A DNA stretch of 64,000 nucleotides from Ophioderma brevispina (GCA_023653785.1 JAMKCH010078655.1:1-64000), one strand, 5' to 3'. Positions 47,096 through 57,772 are shown, counted from the first letter of the stretch. Notes: generated by a model not told the origin, from the letters alone. Numbers and translations: made by a program.

Positions 47096-47823
47096 AATAA
47101 CTCTTAGGGGAGGACTTTGATGGTGTTAAACTAGGTGTGAATTGGAATGCCGTTTACGACTCGGCGGGCTTTTTGCCTATTCCTGGATACATATACAAAT
47201 TTTTTCAATTTCAATATATATTTATGTATGTCACATTTGGTATAAAGACCACAGCTTATTATGTTTTGTTTTTGAAGAAAAGCCGGCAAACGGTTCAGCA
47301 TTTAATGTGGGGTTGCCATTTTAACTAGTGACTTTCGGAACCAAGTGAGTGCTTGGATGAATGAAGAAACTACATAGAAAATATTCATTTCTGTATATGC
47401 ATATATACTTATCTGCTGTTATAAAAGCGCTATATTTTCAAGATTGAATGCGGACGATTAGTCATTTTTTTCAAAACATGGACAAAAATTATTACAATTA
47501 AAGTAATAAATAAGCCTCCCTGAGTAACGATGGAGTTACTATTGGACCAAGGTTCATAGAGTACAATGATATTGTTGTTACTCTTTCTAGTGTTTGTATG
47601 TAGATTTATTTTTATAGGTTTTGTTGTGCATTAGTACATGTACAGCTTATTTGCCTATATTTAATTTGTAAATTTGAATTTTGTGTTTTACAAGGCCTGT
47701 CCGTGTTTAATAAGGCCCTGACACCCGGCGCGTGTGTTCGGAAAATGTGTCTAAGAGTCCTTTTCGAACCGTTTTTTGGTAGATTGGTTAAAGGTGTTGG
47801 CATCATGATTTAAATTGGCCGTC
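47096..47823. other. Non-coding DNA, no gene seen
   Basis: AT-rich, without recognised features. Confidence 0.4.
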
Positions 47824-48487
47824 AAATTTCTTTTAAAATTATATATATAGGTACATTCATTTGTGCTGATAACAAATCTTAAATAAAAAATATGGATGAA
47901 CCATATTCGTTTTTGAGAAAAAAGCTTTCAAAAAGTACATTTTTTCATCATAAAGTTTACATTATTTACCACGGAACTCTATGGCAAATGTGATTTACCG
48001 ATACTAAAGTGCTCCAAAAAGATAACAAAGGGGCCGACCGTTTTTCTAGTTTCACATAGTTTAGTCTAAAGTTTTCATACTTTGAAAATACCGAATAAAA
48101 AAATGTGGTCACCGGATTAGTTTTCCTGAAAACGTCGAAAAGGGACATTTTTCGAGGAAATTCGTCTTCATATTCCTAGAGACAGATGCGTCTCGCGGTT
48201 ATTTTACGACGCCTATATTCACGCACAAAACAAAAATGGGTGCGTGAAATGTGAGACGCGTAATTAATCATGCGCGTTCTTAGACACTAGCCCTAGCAAC
48301 ATCAAAGTTCTAAACGGCGATTTTTTCCAACGCTTTAACAATTCGCGTAAATGCAGAAAGATGGGAAAATCGCTCATGAATTTTTGCGACGCTAAAATCG
48401 CAAACGAGCACGCTTGCTCATCTCCGCGTTTATTAAAGTCGGCTTGCGCGTACTCCTTAGAACCAAATCATAATGCCAACACCTTAA
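47824..48487 (+). repeat. Dispersed repeat B, copy 2
   Basis: Closely similar to 4044-4890 but lacking the palindromic insert found there; the uninterrupted junction reads through GCGTTCTTAGACACTAGCC near 48275-48295. Confidence 0.8.
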
Positions 48488-49049
48488 ATAATAAAGCAAA
48501 ATGTTGTAAGATACACTATAAGCTAATTTTGAAAACGTGAACAATATAACACAAACCCCACAGTGATAGTGACAACGAAATGTTATGATATGTCTGCCTT
48601 ATCTTTGAAAGGTAACTAACGAACAAGTTAGTATTTTCAATATCGTATCCTTAATCATACAATAATATTTTTCCATGTCGTTTGGGTCATTTTACAACCT
48701 TTAAAACAATTGTTGGACACATAATTACAGATTTCGTAAGGTGTTTTTTCAGCGGCTATATAAAATAAAGTATTTTTCCTAATTGAACTAATATATCCAA
48801 ATACAAAATCATTGCCTTTCGAATTAAAAAAACACTTGTTCAGAAGTTTGGGAAACTCGAACCAAACCTGTTCTTATGATTTCTCTCAATTATCTATTAC
48901 ATCAAATAGACTTCATAGAAAACTTCAGCTCGTGTAAGATCACTTTTCAAAAAATGGTCGCCTTCGTGAGCCGTCAGAATTTCTTGAAAAGATATTTTTG
49001 TTCAAGGTAGAGTTATATTATAAATATAATGCATATTTTGTAGCTTGTC
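48488..49049. other. Non-coding DNA, no gene seen
   Basis: AT-rich spacer before the Penelope-like relic. Confidence 0.4.
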
Positions 49050-49505
49050 AATTCACAATTACAATATTAATGCTCGACAAAAGCACAACCAATGTTGGCC
49101 CTGAAACCAACAACACGCTTAAAAGGCTTCTGTTCATCCAAAGGACAACTGGGATTGTCAGAGATGTGGCGTTCATTTACGACGTTTGTTGCAAAGGATG
49201 TGAGAAATCGTATGTTGGAGAAACCGGTTAGACGGTCTTAACTACCAAAGATAAACGCGTAAAAGTTTACCGCGCGGCGATAAAAACATCACTAAGTAAG
49301 TGACAACCTAACAATCTTGCTATCACTAACCCTTGCAGCTGAAAACCTGTCATGGATTGGGAAAACCACAAAATACTTGATAAAAACTCAAACACGCAAA
49401 CCAGAACAATAAGAGAAGCAACCTGATTCGGATGAGAGGAACAAACTTTCAAGCGCGACATAGGGTCATTTCTCTGGATCACATATATGATACCCACGCT
49501 CCTAA
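49050..49505 (+). pseudogene. Penelope-like element, GIY-YIG endonuclease domain
   Basis: The open start reads LKRLLFIQRTTGIVRDVAF then YDVCCKGCEKSYVGETG (about 49170-49230). The YDV...SYVGET pair corresponds to the two beta-strand motifs (GIY...YIG) of the nuclease, with the CxxC typical of Penelope-like elements just before it. After a stop and frame changes come RAAIKTS near 49272, VMDWENHKILDKNSNTQTR near 49350-49400 and IREAT, the helix that carries the catalytic Glu, then FKRDIGSF near 49448. This order is that of the C-terminal domain of Penelope-like reverse transcriptases, which nicks the target. No RT part is preserved upstream. Confidence 0.8.
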
Positions 49506-50198
49506 AAAGATTGCCTTCTATAAGAGGAAATACTTAACACTAGCGGTAAAAACATTGGATACCGTCCACTTGTGATCAAGACGGTCCGTCAAGGATATCG
49601 AAAGCTAAAGTCGTAAGTCAACATCTGGCTTATCTAGCATAATCTTTTGAATTATTTAATTCATATTCCCGTGAAACATATCTTATATGTTATCAGTCTG
49701 GTATTTAAATTCCATTCTCACTGATTGCCCTTTCAGATTACTAACGTTGGAAATCAAAAAGCATTTGAACACTGTCGACCATGTCTTCTTTGGCCAAAAC
49801 ACTGAAGCAAGGGGCATACAGTCTGTAGATTGTGGTTTTAGGTCTTACATGAGTCATAGACGACAAATTGTCCATGTCAACAGGTCGATTCTGATCCCCT
49901 TAATATCATCTGCGGGGTTCCACAGAGTAATATTTTGTGCCCCGCTTTATTTTTTTATGCAATATTAATGCCATTCCGTGCACGGCGGGCAGCCATCAGT
50001 ATTGCTGCTATATGTAGACGATAATGCTCTTTTGGTATCTGCTAAAAACGAAACACTATATTGCGAACAAACTTAGCAAAGAATTCGATTCATGTAGACA
50101 ATGGCTTGTTGATAATTACGTTTTATTACACTTGGGTAAAACGGAGTGCATCTTGTTTTGATTCTAAAAGACAACTCAACAAGGTTAATGGTTTTTAA

Positions 50199-50550
50199 AG
50201 AGACATGAGGAGATTTCCAGAAAGAAGCGCCCCCAATTTTTTCGAACACGGTTTTTGCCATATTGGAATGCTTCCAATGTTATTAGGACAACACCTGAAG
50301 TGAAAATCCGAATACGCCGTCTTTATGTATAAGATGATGATTTAGTACTTTCTGTCGGGCACGATAGAACTCAAAGCACGTTCTATGGGGACAATTACGA
50401 ACGATAGTCAGGCAAGTTCAAACAGGTTGCGGTTTTCTTTCGTGCTTGTTTGTCCAATAAACCTTCGGAACGTTCTCGGTAGGTGGTCTACATCCGAGCA
50501 AGTGCAATTTGAGAGAGATTTGTATCCTAAAAAAATCTCCTCCTGTCACT
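50199..50550. mobile_element. TTAA-flanked non-autonomous DNA element B (352 bp)
   Basis: Ends AGAGACATGAGGAGATTT and the complement of AGTGACAGGAGGAGATTT; TTAA at 50195-50198 and 50551-50554. It interrupts the LINE frame between NKVNG and VTRDGSEI. No transposase. Probably Kolobok-mobilised. Confidence 0.85.
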
Positions 50551-50613
50551 TTAAGTTACCCGTGATGGTTCTGAAATTAAAGCTGCCAAATCGGTCAAAT
50601 ACTTTGGTATAAC

Positions 50614-51503
50614 TAGGAGTGGGCAAATAAACACTTTTTCTTCAAATCTCTATTTAAACGAGTGGATTCTATGGCCATTTTGGCTGCTGAAAACGATTCT
50701 AACAAGCATTTTCATATCAAATGAATTTTGATGGTGGTTCCATGGATTTTTAAATTTTGCATGTAAAGTCAATGGAGAATTTTGGCAATTTTAGACATAA
50801 CTTCAAAAAGCAATGTTCTTCTCAACCTATTTTGTCAGAAACTCACACACAGATGCTTCTGTATATTCTATAAATATTTGCAAAGAAAAAATATAATAAT
50901 ATTGTGTTGAATTGCAAAAGGCTTCAATTTTACAAAAATGGTATAGTAGGGTGCAAAGCAGTAAATAGAATAGCCTTTCAATCAGTAGACTTACCAAAGA
51001 ACATGAGAAACACCATTGTATCATTGTTGTGAAAGGCTCAATACAAGTAGGCCCTATGTATAATTGATTTTATGTTATACAAGAGTTTATTGAAGCATGC
51101 CAGCCAGTGGTGCATTGAACTTTCTTGTCCTTTTGTAAGTCTACTGGCTCAATGGCTATTCTATTCATGGCTTTGCACCCAATAATACATTTCCATTAAA
51201 ATTGAATCCCTTCACAATTCAGAAAAATATTATTATATTTTTCCTTTGCCAATATTTATAGAATATACAAAGGCATCTGTGTGTGAGTTTCTGTCAAAAT
51301 AGATTGAGAATAACATTGTTTTTTGAAGTAATGTCAAAAATTGCAAAAATTCCCCATTGACTTTACATGCAAAATTTAAAATCCATGGAACCACCATCAA
51401 AATTCATTTAATATGAAAATGCTTATCAGATTCATTTTTGGCAGCCAAATGGCCAAATAATCTACTCGTTTTGAAAAAAAAAGTGGTCATATGCCCACCT
51501 CTA
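50614..51503. mobile_element. hAT-like palindromic element (890 bp)
   Basis: Nearly the whole length is an inverted repeat: the left arm blocks TGGTTCCATGGATTTT, GTAAAGTCAATGGAGAATTT and ACTCACACACAGATGC are answered in reverse on the right. The tips are TAGGAGTGGGC and the complement of TAGAGGTGGGC, close to the (C)AGNGGTGGGC ends usual for hAT elements. GTATAAC occurs at 50607-50613 and 51504-51510, a 7-bp perfect duplication (8 with one mismatch). The flanking LINE codons for GIT and LDES meet exactly when it is disregarded. Confidence 0.85.
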
Positions 51504-53146
51504 GTATAACCCTTGATGAATCTCTTTCTGGAGGGTCCATTGTGTGTGATATTTTGAAAAAGCATGTGCCAAACATGAAAACTCTTAAACTTTGAGTACT
51601 GCCTTGATTTTGTGTCATTATGACTCTGCTTGTTCATCTTGTTTCAGATCTCGGTATTACAAAAACAGACTCCAAACATTGCAAAACAAGGTTGTTAGAT
51701 TCATTTTGAACAAAGTTCCCCGTTATCATGTTGGTCAAAAGAAATTGGATGAAGTTGGTATATTTCAGTAGAAGCTCCAGATTATCTGCAGCTCCAAATT
51801 ATCTAAATGCATGCTTTGATTGGTCGGTGTACAATTACAGTACCAGGGGTAGTCCTTTTAATTTTGTTGCTCCTAGAGTCAAAAGTCAGGCTAGTCACAT
51901 GCCAAATTCCATCAAAGAGCAAATAATTCCATCAAAGAGCAAGTAAGTTTTCAGCAATTCAAAACCTCAGTCAAAAATAAAACATCAAAGCAAAGTTAGC
52001 CAGCAAAGTTGGCCAGCTGAGCAAAGTACTCACGCCCCACTGTGATAAATATTAGGCTGGTCTTTGGTTTTGGTATTTTTTATTTTGTTTTGTTTTTCTA
52101 ATTTAAATTTATTTCATGTTCTGGATGGTTTTTAAGGTCTGCTGCTGTGTATGCCCCCCCCCCCGTTTTTATTTTTTTCCTTAAGGACCTCAAATGGAAT
52201 GAAGCATTTTATTTTAAATGCTTTTTGGGCTATCCTTGGTACCCACCTTTTACAGTTTTTTCCTGTTATGTGTATGTGTATGTAGTGTTTTAAGCTGTCA
52301 TTTATATGTGGGCAATATGTATATATATTATTTGTGTTATTTTCTCATATTTTTATGTATACATGTATTGTTTAAGTACTGAATCAAATGAAATGAACTG
52401 ATTGGTTCTCTACACTGGTGCTTTCAGCATCAATCACTCACCTTTCTTCGACCAACTAGTTACTGGTTTCGAATTATTTGCATTTTGGACACGATGCTTG
52501 ATCTGGTGGTTGATTGCTTTAGGCAAAGGTCAGCGACATCAACATTAAACTTTTGGACGTATTGTGGAGTGTGGACGTATTCTGCCACAGCCGGCCGGGC
52601 AGGACACGGTGAGTCAGCTCCAGGTGAAAGATGCTCACCAGGTCAATACCAATAGATGTTACTTGGTTGATAGCAAGTCTTTCTTTCCACAAGGCGACTC
52701 TCTTGAACTCCTTGGAGACTGTTTCAAGGGGTTGGACTTGCTTAAGAAACTCTCTCCTACTCTCTGGATTTAAGGTGGTTAGCAACTGGGCTCTGTCCAG
52801 ACATTGAGTGCTTCACAATTAGATGCTTGGCAGCTACGCTCTTGCATGCTCGCTACACTACGACGGATGTCTGGTGGAGTAATTCCTGCTAGGATGTAAG
52901 TTGTCCGTTGGATGCGATTGAGCACGAGACGTTCAAAGACTTGTAGGTATGGCCGAGGAGTGATATTGGTCTATTGCTTTTGGGATTAGATGGATCTTTT
53001 CCAGGCTTTAGGAGTGCCATAACATGTCCTTTCCTCCAGATCTTTGGGAACCTGTGGGAGATAAGTTTTTCAGCTGCTCAGCTGTTGTTAAGGCCTACTG
53101 CTTTTCCTGGTTGAAGTTTAGCAATACCGTTGTGAAAGCAGATATA

Positions 53147-53279
53147 GTCCGCCAGGAGTCACAGTCCGGGCTCCAGACGATGACGGAATAAAGCGTGAAA
53201 CTAATGTTGCATGAAGAGTCAACTGAATTGTGAGTGTCCTATTCTTTACCGTTGTAGCCGGACTGTGAGTACGTCGGAC
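53147..53279. mobile_element. 133-bp TA-flanked miniature element, copy 3
   Basis: Ends GTCCGCCAGGAGTCACAG and the complement of GTCCGACGTACTCACAG, flanked by TA on both sides (53145-53146, 53280-53281). Same length as the copy at 44533-44665. It interrupts the LINE between its linker and RT. Confidence 0.75.
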
Positions 53280-53753
53280 TATAATTATAATTTCAATTTG
53301 TCCATGTTGAAGGGGCGGGTGAAACCAGGGTCGCCACTATACCTCTTATTGTCTAGTTTGATCTTCTTGAGGTTCTGTTGGATCCCATCGAAGCTTTCGG
53401 ATGGTAGACCATGCTTTCTTGCTGTTATGGGTCATATCGGTGGATTCAGTTAAAGGTATGTTTTGATCTTTTCCTGGGAGATCCTCTCCGATACGTCCTC
53501 TCCTTTAGCAGCTTTTTTAGCTGAGAAAGGATCAGCTTCAAACATGGTGGTATACTCTTGATATTCTTTAGCACATTCTTTGGAAGGCCTGGTATGTATT
53601 CTGTCCTACAGCCTCTGGATATGAATCTCCGGGCAGTCTTTTTCACTAGTTGGGCAAATTTGTCATAGTTATGGGGTTTTGGAGCAATCCTATTCACGTT
53701 CTGATCCAGGTCATCGGCGAATCCTTAATGCCAGTGTGTTTTCGTATAATTAA

Positions 53754-54866
53754 AGCCACTGATCTCTATACAATGGATTGGCTACACAACAGTAATTGTA
53801 TATTAGATGAATGGAGCAACGGGTGGACATCTTGGTCTACCGAACACAATTAGCATTCCAGAGACACCTGTTTAACAGAAGTTGTATCCCGGGTGCACGT
53901 TTTAGAGACATGCCATCCCATATCACTCTTAGAAATAAAGGTTCAACATAGAACCCTTTTTTGTCCTGTATTTTTCACCCTAAGCACTTCTATGGTTCTA
54001 TAAAGAACCTTAAAAGTTCTATGAAGAACCTTCTAAATTTAAATAGGCCTAGGAATGCTCTGTTCACATATATTTTGAAAGGTTAGCAATGTGGAAGACA
54101 GTGATGACACTTTGGTTCTAAAATATTTTTGTGGCCAAATAAAAATAATTTCTTTCTGTTCTACCAAGAACTTCTGAAGGGTGCTTTGTTTTAGGGTTCC
54201 TAGAGTTTAAGGTTCTACAAAGAACCATTTTCTTGGCTACAGAACCTTTTTTGGTTCTATGAAGAACTCTAACAAATCTTCACGGGTTCTTTATAGAACA
54301 CAAAAAGGTTCTGTAGCCAAGAAAATGGTTCTTTGTAGAACCTTAAACTATAGGAACCCTTAAATGGATGGTAATAAAGCACCCTTCTGAGGACGGCCGT
54401 AGGTTCTGGAAAGAAAACAAATGGGGGGGCATGAAATTATTTTGGACTCAAAAGGTTTCACCGCCTTTCATGTTGCCATGTTGCTTAACCTTTCAAAATA
54501 TATGTGAACACATACAAAAAGAACTTTCCCATGCCTCTTAAAATTCGGAAGGTTCTTCATAGAACTTTTAAGGTTCTTGATAGAACCTTAGCACTGCTTA
54601 GGGTGAAAAATACAGGACAAAAAGGGTTCTATGTTGAACCTTTATTTCTAAGAGTGATACGCGCAAATACAATGAGCTCACTGAATTGGCTTGATTCTGT
54701 AGTCTGTTATGTCGCGTATCCACATTTCAATGGGAACAAATTTTGTATAAGTGACCGTCTCTTAACCACCTGCTCACAAGTTGGGCTCTTTTTGGATGAC
54801 CAATATGGCCGTCAGTGCCTCAATTACGAAGCCCAGGTTTCCAATCCATTGTATAGAGATCAGTGG
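53754..54866. mobile_element. TTAA-flanked element C, itself interrupted
   Basis: A perfect 26-bp inverted repeat starts CCACTGATCTCTATACAATG at 53756 and ends with its complement at 54866. TTAA lies at 53750-53753 and 54867-54870; the left end has an additional AG missing at the right. Of its 1113 bases, 735 belong to the inner palindromic element. The remaining sequence has no transposase. The LINE frame on either side (FKRCFN on one side, NRIAPKPHN soon after the other) shows it inserted at a TTAA in the LINE. Confidence 0.8.
53923..54657. mobile_element. AGAACC-rich full palindrome, mariner-like MITE (735 bp)
   Basis: Ends TCACTCTTAGAAATAAAG and its exact complement, flanked by TA at 53921-53922 and 54658-54659. 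The complementarity extends through almost the entire element with turning point near 54290. GGTTCT/AGAACC recurs more than fifteen times, itself making smaller hairpins such as GGTTCTACAAAGAACC. I recall very similar CTCTTAGAAA...GGTTC palindromes from teleost fish genomes, but no search was done. The 138-codon frame 54504-54920 crosses its edge and is not a gene. Confidence 0.85.
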
Positions 54867-55429
54867 TTAAAGCACCGCTTGAAAGGCATTTTGTTTGGTC
54901 TTACGGCAGGGTTGACTTAGATACCGATTGCTCGATGTTGATTTAGTGGGACAGAATCCAGAACAATCTTGCTACACAGCTTAGAGATGTTTTACTAACA
55001 ATAGCAAGGTCAGGGTCGTAACCTCTCTTCCAACGGGTACTATAAAATGATGGGAGAAGCTTAGGGTCGTGAAGGAGACGTAGATGTTGACGGTCTAACC
55101 ATTCTTCGACAGCTTGTCCGTCTTTGTTGGTTTCATTGTAGCCCTATTGGGTATTATGGCTGGTAAAGACATTGACGATGCTTCTACAACGGTGCCTGTT
55201 TTCACATATATAGCACTTCCACACTGTCGGTGTGGTCTCACGATGGTAAGGACCATTCCTGGTATGGTTGGGCGATGGCTATCGGTTCCTCTATGTGTTT
55301 CCTGCAGACATAGGACATCGCATTGGAGATTGTTACACATGTCAGCAATGATGTTACTTTTTGGAAAACCCTCAACATTCAATGAAGCTATAGTCAAGGC
55401 AGACCTTAGAAAAGGACTAGCTGCACTGA

Positions 55430-56115
55430 CCTCTAGTCATGAAATGGGAATACTTGAGAAATGATGTTATAGAAGAACAGGGTTTGGTGGTGTAGAGATT
55501 GGCTTCACAGGCGAGCAGTTACTGACAGGGGAGACCACAGAACGGTTCTCTATTTCTTCCCTGCTTGGGTCGCTACTGTTTCTTGTATACTTAAACGATT
55601 TACCAGATAATATTAGCTTCACAGTTCCTCTGTTTGCAGACGACTGCGTCCTATACAGACAGATAAAAACCAATTTGATACGGAGGCACTGCAAATACTT
55701 TAAGTCAAATGGGAAAAAGACTGAATAGCCTTCAACCCCCCCCCCCCCCGGGCCCCCCAAAAAAATGCTTCCTTAGCATATTGATTACAAACTGGGGAAT
55801 TCCATCTTGCAAGAAACGGATAACCACTCATAACCTCGGTATAATCATTACTAATAAGCTAACTTGGGACAAACACATTGACCTAACTGCTCGAGCCAAC
55901 CGCGCTCTAGGAGAAATCTTCATTCATGCTCTCAGCAGACCATAGAGTCGGCACGTAAGACCCTTGTTCCACCTTTGGTTAAATATTCGTCCGCAGTATG
56001 GGGCCCACAATCAATCTCTCACTCAGAAAATTTAAATGGTGCAGAGAATATCAGCACGTCTTGTTGCCGGTGATTATAAAACAAATCTAAAGAATGCATT
56101 TCACGGACCAGAGGT
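55430..56115 (+). pseudogene. Non-LTR retrotransposon RT fragment, + strand
   Basis: Pieces read SLLGSLLFLVYLNDLPDNISF (about 55557-55618, motif B end), LFADDCVLYRQIKTN near 55630-55675 (catalytic FADD loop), then, after a 14-C run in the frame, HNLGIIITNKLTWDKHIDLTARANRALG (55829-55911; thumb) and a tail with SARLVAGDYKTNLKNAF near 56053-56100. Many RT families carry F/YADD at the active site. The frame shifts around the homopolymer and at about 55945. The 5' part is missing; it meets the minus-strand LINE head-to-head at about 55400. Confidence 0.85.
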
Positions 56116-57482
56116 TTTAAATTAAAAATTAAAAGACTAACTTATGATGAAATTATTCAATTCCCTGGCCGTGGGTAGCGTGGCCGGCAAAGGGGCGGGG
56201 GGGGGGGGGGGGGGGGGGGGGTTACCAATTAAAAGGACGTTAACAATTGACAAAAATAATAATCGACATAGCATACCAAAATATATGCTCTGACAGTCTT
56301 TAATTAAACCAATTATCTTTTCTCTTGATTGCACTATGATTTATCATTTATTTTTAAAAGATTAACATTTAAAAGTGGCCACAAACAACATTCATTTTCA
56401 ACAAATCAGACAAAAGACAAATGTTGGCATCAAACTATTTAAAAGGAAATTACCCAAAATACACAGAATCCTCCCCAGCTCGCAGCAAACACTAAACTCT
56501 ACAAATAACCTAAATAAATTTACTAACGGATGTACTTCAATCTTAAACCTTCTGCATAAACTTAATCAAATAAGTGGACCAGAATTGTTTTTACGTGACC
56601 AGCGCAAGTTCATCCTGCACTAATGACCAAAACAAATTATTCAAATTTCACAATGTTCACAAAACATAGTAAAATTGTGCACAAACTGTAGCTGCGCTGA
56701 CCGGTGTTCCATTTACAACCAAACATTTATGCCCCTCAATGCAGCACCAACTAGAATTTCGCAGTTCTCGGCATTCGCGGTTTGCGGCGGGGGTACCAAG
56801 GTTAGGGTTGATGGGTTCCGTGCGGAACCTTATCAGACGTTACCTGTATCATTATTAAACTTTGTCACCATCTTAGGGTCCCTGTCTGACTACCGACCAC
56901 AGCCCCCCCCCCCTTTACTAGCTGCCCCAAAGTCTTTTCTTCATTTAGAACTACCCAAGACCCCGAGCCCTTCCCAGCTGCCACAGAGCGTCCTTCCCAA
57001 CTAACCCAGATCCCCTTTCTCATCTACCAAAGGTGGCCCTTTCCTAAGTGGGTCATGAGAACAACTATGACCGACCCACACCAAAGCACCCAAATGGGTT
57101 TGTGGTTTGCACTCCATATTGCTGTGATTTCATTTGATATTTTGGGCAAGTTGCTACATTGAATGAGGCTTGGCCGCCATCGTCGGTCCAAAAGCTTAGC
57201 TTTAACTAATTGAAAAACTTGGGTTTATCAAATTCAAATAGCAGCCCTAATGCTGCTTGCAAAACAGATTTTTTTTCTAGAGGTACATATTCCCAGGTAC
57301 ATGCTATTCTGTTAAAGGACGAGCAAGATAGAGTTGAATAATTAGAAATTCATGAGCCACACCAAAAGAAGCAATTGGATGCATTGGGACTCCTTTGTTC
57401 TTTGTTTCTCCAAGCATCACTTGATTTTATTTGACCAATTCATTCTTCCTGTATGCTACATAACAGATATTTTAAACATGAA
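56116..57482. other. Non-coding DNA with a 25-G tract; no gene supported
   Basis: The G run is at 56197-56221 and an 11-C run at 56903. Open frames at 56375-56623 and 56675-57004 show no recognised motifs. A GTGGG/CCCAA-type fragment at 57000-57110 resembles the repeat around 10.4-11.3 kb. Confidence 0.4.
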
Positions 57483-57762
57483 GGCTGGTTTTCTGAAAGG
57501 GAGTCTAACTTTAGACCCAGGTTTTAAACCAGGGTTAGTCCTACAAGAGTGGACTTTTTTCCTTCCAACATACCTTAAAAATGTGTTGTAATGGGTGAGA
57601 AAATTTTTCATGATGGGATGTTCCAGCCCATCCATGAGGAATTTTCTCACCTGTTATATTTAACTTTCACAGTATTTTGAAAGGAAAAATGGTCCACTCA
57701 TGTAGTACTAACCCTGGTTTAAACCCAGGTATAAAGTTTGACTCCCTTTCAGGATACCAGCC
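57483..57762. mobile_element. Palindromic miniature element (~280 bp)
   Basis: Inverted ends: GGCTGGTTTTCTGAAAGGG at the left against the complement of GGCTGGTATCCTGAAAGGG at the right. The arms continue with ACCCAGGTTTTAAACCAGG and its counterpart, and with a central hairpin GTGAGAAAAT...ATTTTCTCAC. The target duplication is unclear. Confidence 0.75.
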
Positions 57763-57772
57763 CAAAGTATTA

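Larger units (their letters stand above)
49700..52400 (+). pseudogene. CR1/L2-like LINE with two nested insertions
   Basis: RT pieces run from palm motif A (HLNTVDHVFF, 49767-49796) through EARGIQSVDCGFRSYMSHR (49804-49860), an ICGVPQSNIL segment near 49910-49940, the YVDD catalytic loop in LYVDDNALLVSAKNE (about 50010-50054) and LLHLGKTEC near 50128-50155. The frame is interrupted by a TTAA element (50199-50550), resumes with TRDGSEIKAAKSVKYFGI (about 50557-50611), is interrupted by a hAT-like element (50614-51503) and continues with TLDESLSGGSIVCDILKKH (51510-51567). A thumb/C-terminal part follows to about 52040, then a T-rich 3' tail ending with GAATCAAATGAAATGAA near 52400. Several frameshifts and stops also exist. 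The endonuclease is missing. Confidence 0.85.
52430..55400 (-). pseudogene. APE-type LINE with nested insertions, minus strand
   Basis: Reading right to left: the endonuclease starts at 55397 with MTIASLNVEGF and contains LQCDVLCLQETHRG (catalytic Glu in QET), then GSAIYVKTG. After a stop and frame changes comes a linker with [10 protein letters not shown] near 54930-54955 and KMPFKRCFN near 54872-54898. The frame resumes beyond inserted elements with VNRIAPKPHNYDKFAQLVKK, SRGCRTEYIPGLPK (53590-53640) and NLKKIKLDNKRYSG near 53320-53375. RT fingers follow: FPKIWRKGHVMALLKPGK (about 53005-53055) and RPISLLGHTYK. At about 52915 most of the RT palm is deleted, and the C-terminal part (ITPPDIRRSV near 52860-52890, FLKQVQPLETVSKEFKR, HLELTHR) runs to 52430. 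It carries insertions at 53147-53279 and 53754-54866. Confidence 0.8.

Noticed and set aside
54504..54920. 138-codon + strand frame
   Set aside because: It crosses the edge of the palindromic element into LINE sequence that codes on the other strand.
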